DNA of 64,000 nt, from the NCBI RefSeq assembly GCF_900142135.1, contig NZ_FQZU01000011.1, positions 80,807 through 144,806 on the forward strand, read 5' to 3'. Below are positions 63,067 to 64,000 of the stretch, in pieces; within the stretch, counting starts at the first letter, position 1; each line of letters begins with the position of its first letter. Source of the stretch: Desulfatibacillum alkenivorans DSM 16219 (GTDB lineage: Bacteria; Desulfobacterota; Desulfobacteria; Desulfobacterales; Desulfatibacillaceae). The notes beneath the pieces are model-generated. The model saw nothing but the letters and a program-made list of their open reading frames with translations. It did not search any database and was not told the DNA's origin. Made by a program: the position numbers and the translations under genes.

Positions 63067-63927
63067 ATGGGAATTAATCTGTACTGTAAAACCTGCAAAA
63101 GCAGCCTATCGCTGCAAACAAAAATCTGCCCTAAATGTGGATCGGCCTTCACCCAAGGAAAGAGATACCGGGTGGTCGTCAAAGGAAGCGACGGCAGGCG
63201 CGTCACTAAGCTGGTAGACACCCTCAACATGGCGAAAAACCTCGAAGCTAAACTCAAGACCCAATCCATGGAAAAGAAGCTGCTGGGAATCAGAAGCAGA
63301 ATCGGAATAGATGAGGCTTGGGACAAGTACATCCTGTGGGCTGAAGAAAACAAGAAAAGCTGGATGGACGATAAACAGCGATGGGAAAAGCATGTCCTCC
63401 GGTTTGTCCACGGCAAGACCATGGATTCAGTCGCGCCCCTGGACGTGGACAAGGTAATCTCCACAATGAAGAAAAGCGGATACGCCCCGCAGACCATCAA
63501 GCATGTGCTCAATCTTATCAAGCGGGTGTATAACTGGGCGATCCTCATGGACCTGTACTCCGGGGATAATCCCGCCAAACGGACGACGCCTCCCAAGTGC
63601 GAGAACCATGTCACCGAGTGTCTGACCAAAGACGAGATTAAGAGCCTGCTGAATACGCTGGACGCCTGGAATAATAAAATGGTGGCTCTGGTCATAAAAT
63701 TCGCCTTGTACACAGGATGCAGGCGCGGGGAAGTCTTCTCTCTTCGATGGAATGACGTTAGCTTTGCCACGGGAACGATCACCTTGAAAGACACCAAGGG
63801 CGGTCAGGATACGACACTCCCCATAAGCAGGGCTGCTATTGAGATCCTGAGGGATGCCAAAGCGATCCAGGCGGGAGCAGGATATCAGTGGGTCTTCCCC
63901 AACAGACGTTTTTGGGGACGTCTTTGA
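63067..63927 (+). pseudogene. Tyrosine recombinase (integrase), truncated at a repeat
   Basis: The product starts with a zinc-ribbon-like segment (YCKTCKSSLS..CPKCGSAF), then a SAM-like core-binding domain (about 75-165). The catalytic domain begins with ALYTGCRRGEVFSLRWNDV, where the first catalytic Arg lies. It stops at residue 286 after WVFPNRR, when the repeat AGACGTTTTTGGGGACGTCT (63904-63923) brings a stop. The HxxR box, the later His/Trp and the Tyr nucleophile are missing, so this is not active as written. I chose 63067 because GGAG lies 6 bases upstream. The place just after tRNA-Asp suggests an integrated element. Confidence 0.75.
63904..63923. repeat. Palindromic relative of the TTTTTGGGGACG repeat
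   Basis: AGACGTTTTTGGGGACGTCT has inverted ends (AGACG/CGTCT) and shares 15 bases (TTTTTGGGGACGTCT) with the array at 55050-55186. It marks the point where the integrase reading frame ends. The last 77 bases of the window after it are AT-rich and show no gene. Confidence 0.6.
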
Positions 63928-64000
63928 TTATTTTACTAACTTTGAATATCATTGAAATCACTTACTATTTTTTTGATCAAGTTGACATGGATGGCGGATG

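Overview
The window reads as one chromosomal segment of a GC-rich anaerobic Desulfobacterota-type bacterium. My best guess is a mesophilic sulfate reducer near Desulfatibacillum/Desulfobacteraceae. This is inferred from gene content and style only: a menaquinone operon, an LCAD-like acyl-CoA dehydrogenase, large PAS-rich hybrid kinases with the GGIAHDFNN box, a sigma54 activator, and tig-clpP-clpX-lon. No rRNA or species marker is present, so the genus is not proven.

Layout. 0.1-4.6 kb: menaquinone genes menA-menC-menE-menH, then an HD-domain protein. 5.8-7.9 kb (minus): an HSL-type esterase and an acyl-CoA dehydrogenase. 8.1-12.3 kb (minus): a tightly coupled four-gene operon encoding a SpeD-like pyruvoyl decarboxylase, a FemAB/GNAT-like acyltransferase, an ATP-grasp ligase and a PLP fold-III decarboxylase. 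It has a consensus sigma54 promoter, and a sigma54 enhancer-binding protein (12.8-14.2 kb) is transcribed divergently from it. I consider this the best candidate for an undescribed biosynthetic system. 14.2-19 kb: a pseudouridine synthase and argJ, then a decaprenyl-phosphoribose synthase/oxidase pair and a small conserved protein. 19-22 kb: a hybrid histidine kinase. 22.4-29.5 kb: the phosphate regulon phoB-phoR, pstS-pstC-pstA-pstB-phoU, with Pho-box-like 11-bp repeats before phoB and pstS. 29.8-38.9 kb (minus): an aromatic/tryptophan operon, DAHP synthase-trpE-G-D-C-F-B-A-aroB, led by an attenuator with a Trp-rich leader peptide. 39-41.8 kb: a second hybrid kinase with a coupled small membrane protein. 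42-48 kb: a tripartite RND efflux system. 48-55 kb: a PlsC-like acyltransferase, an epimerase, a Rossmann protein, a membrane glycosyltransferase-like protein, a poly-threonine secreted protein, tRNA-Pro and a methyltransferase. 55-62.5 kb: an amidase, tRNA-Leu and the proteostasis block tig-clpP-clpX-lon. 62.6-64 kb: tRNA-Val and tRNA-Asp followed by an integrase gene cut short at a dispersed repeat, which suggests the edge of an integrated element.

Several non-coding features are readable: two families of dispersed palindromic repeats, a tandem TTTTTGGGGACG array related to the sequence that truncates the integrase, strong hairpins between convergent units, and promoters for the trp operon, the sigma54 regulator and the tRNA pair. 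Domain boundaries are estimates from reading the translations. No database search was possible.
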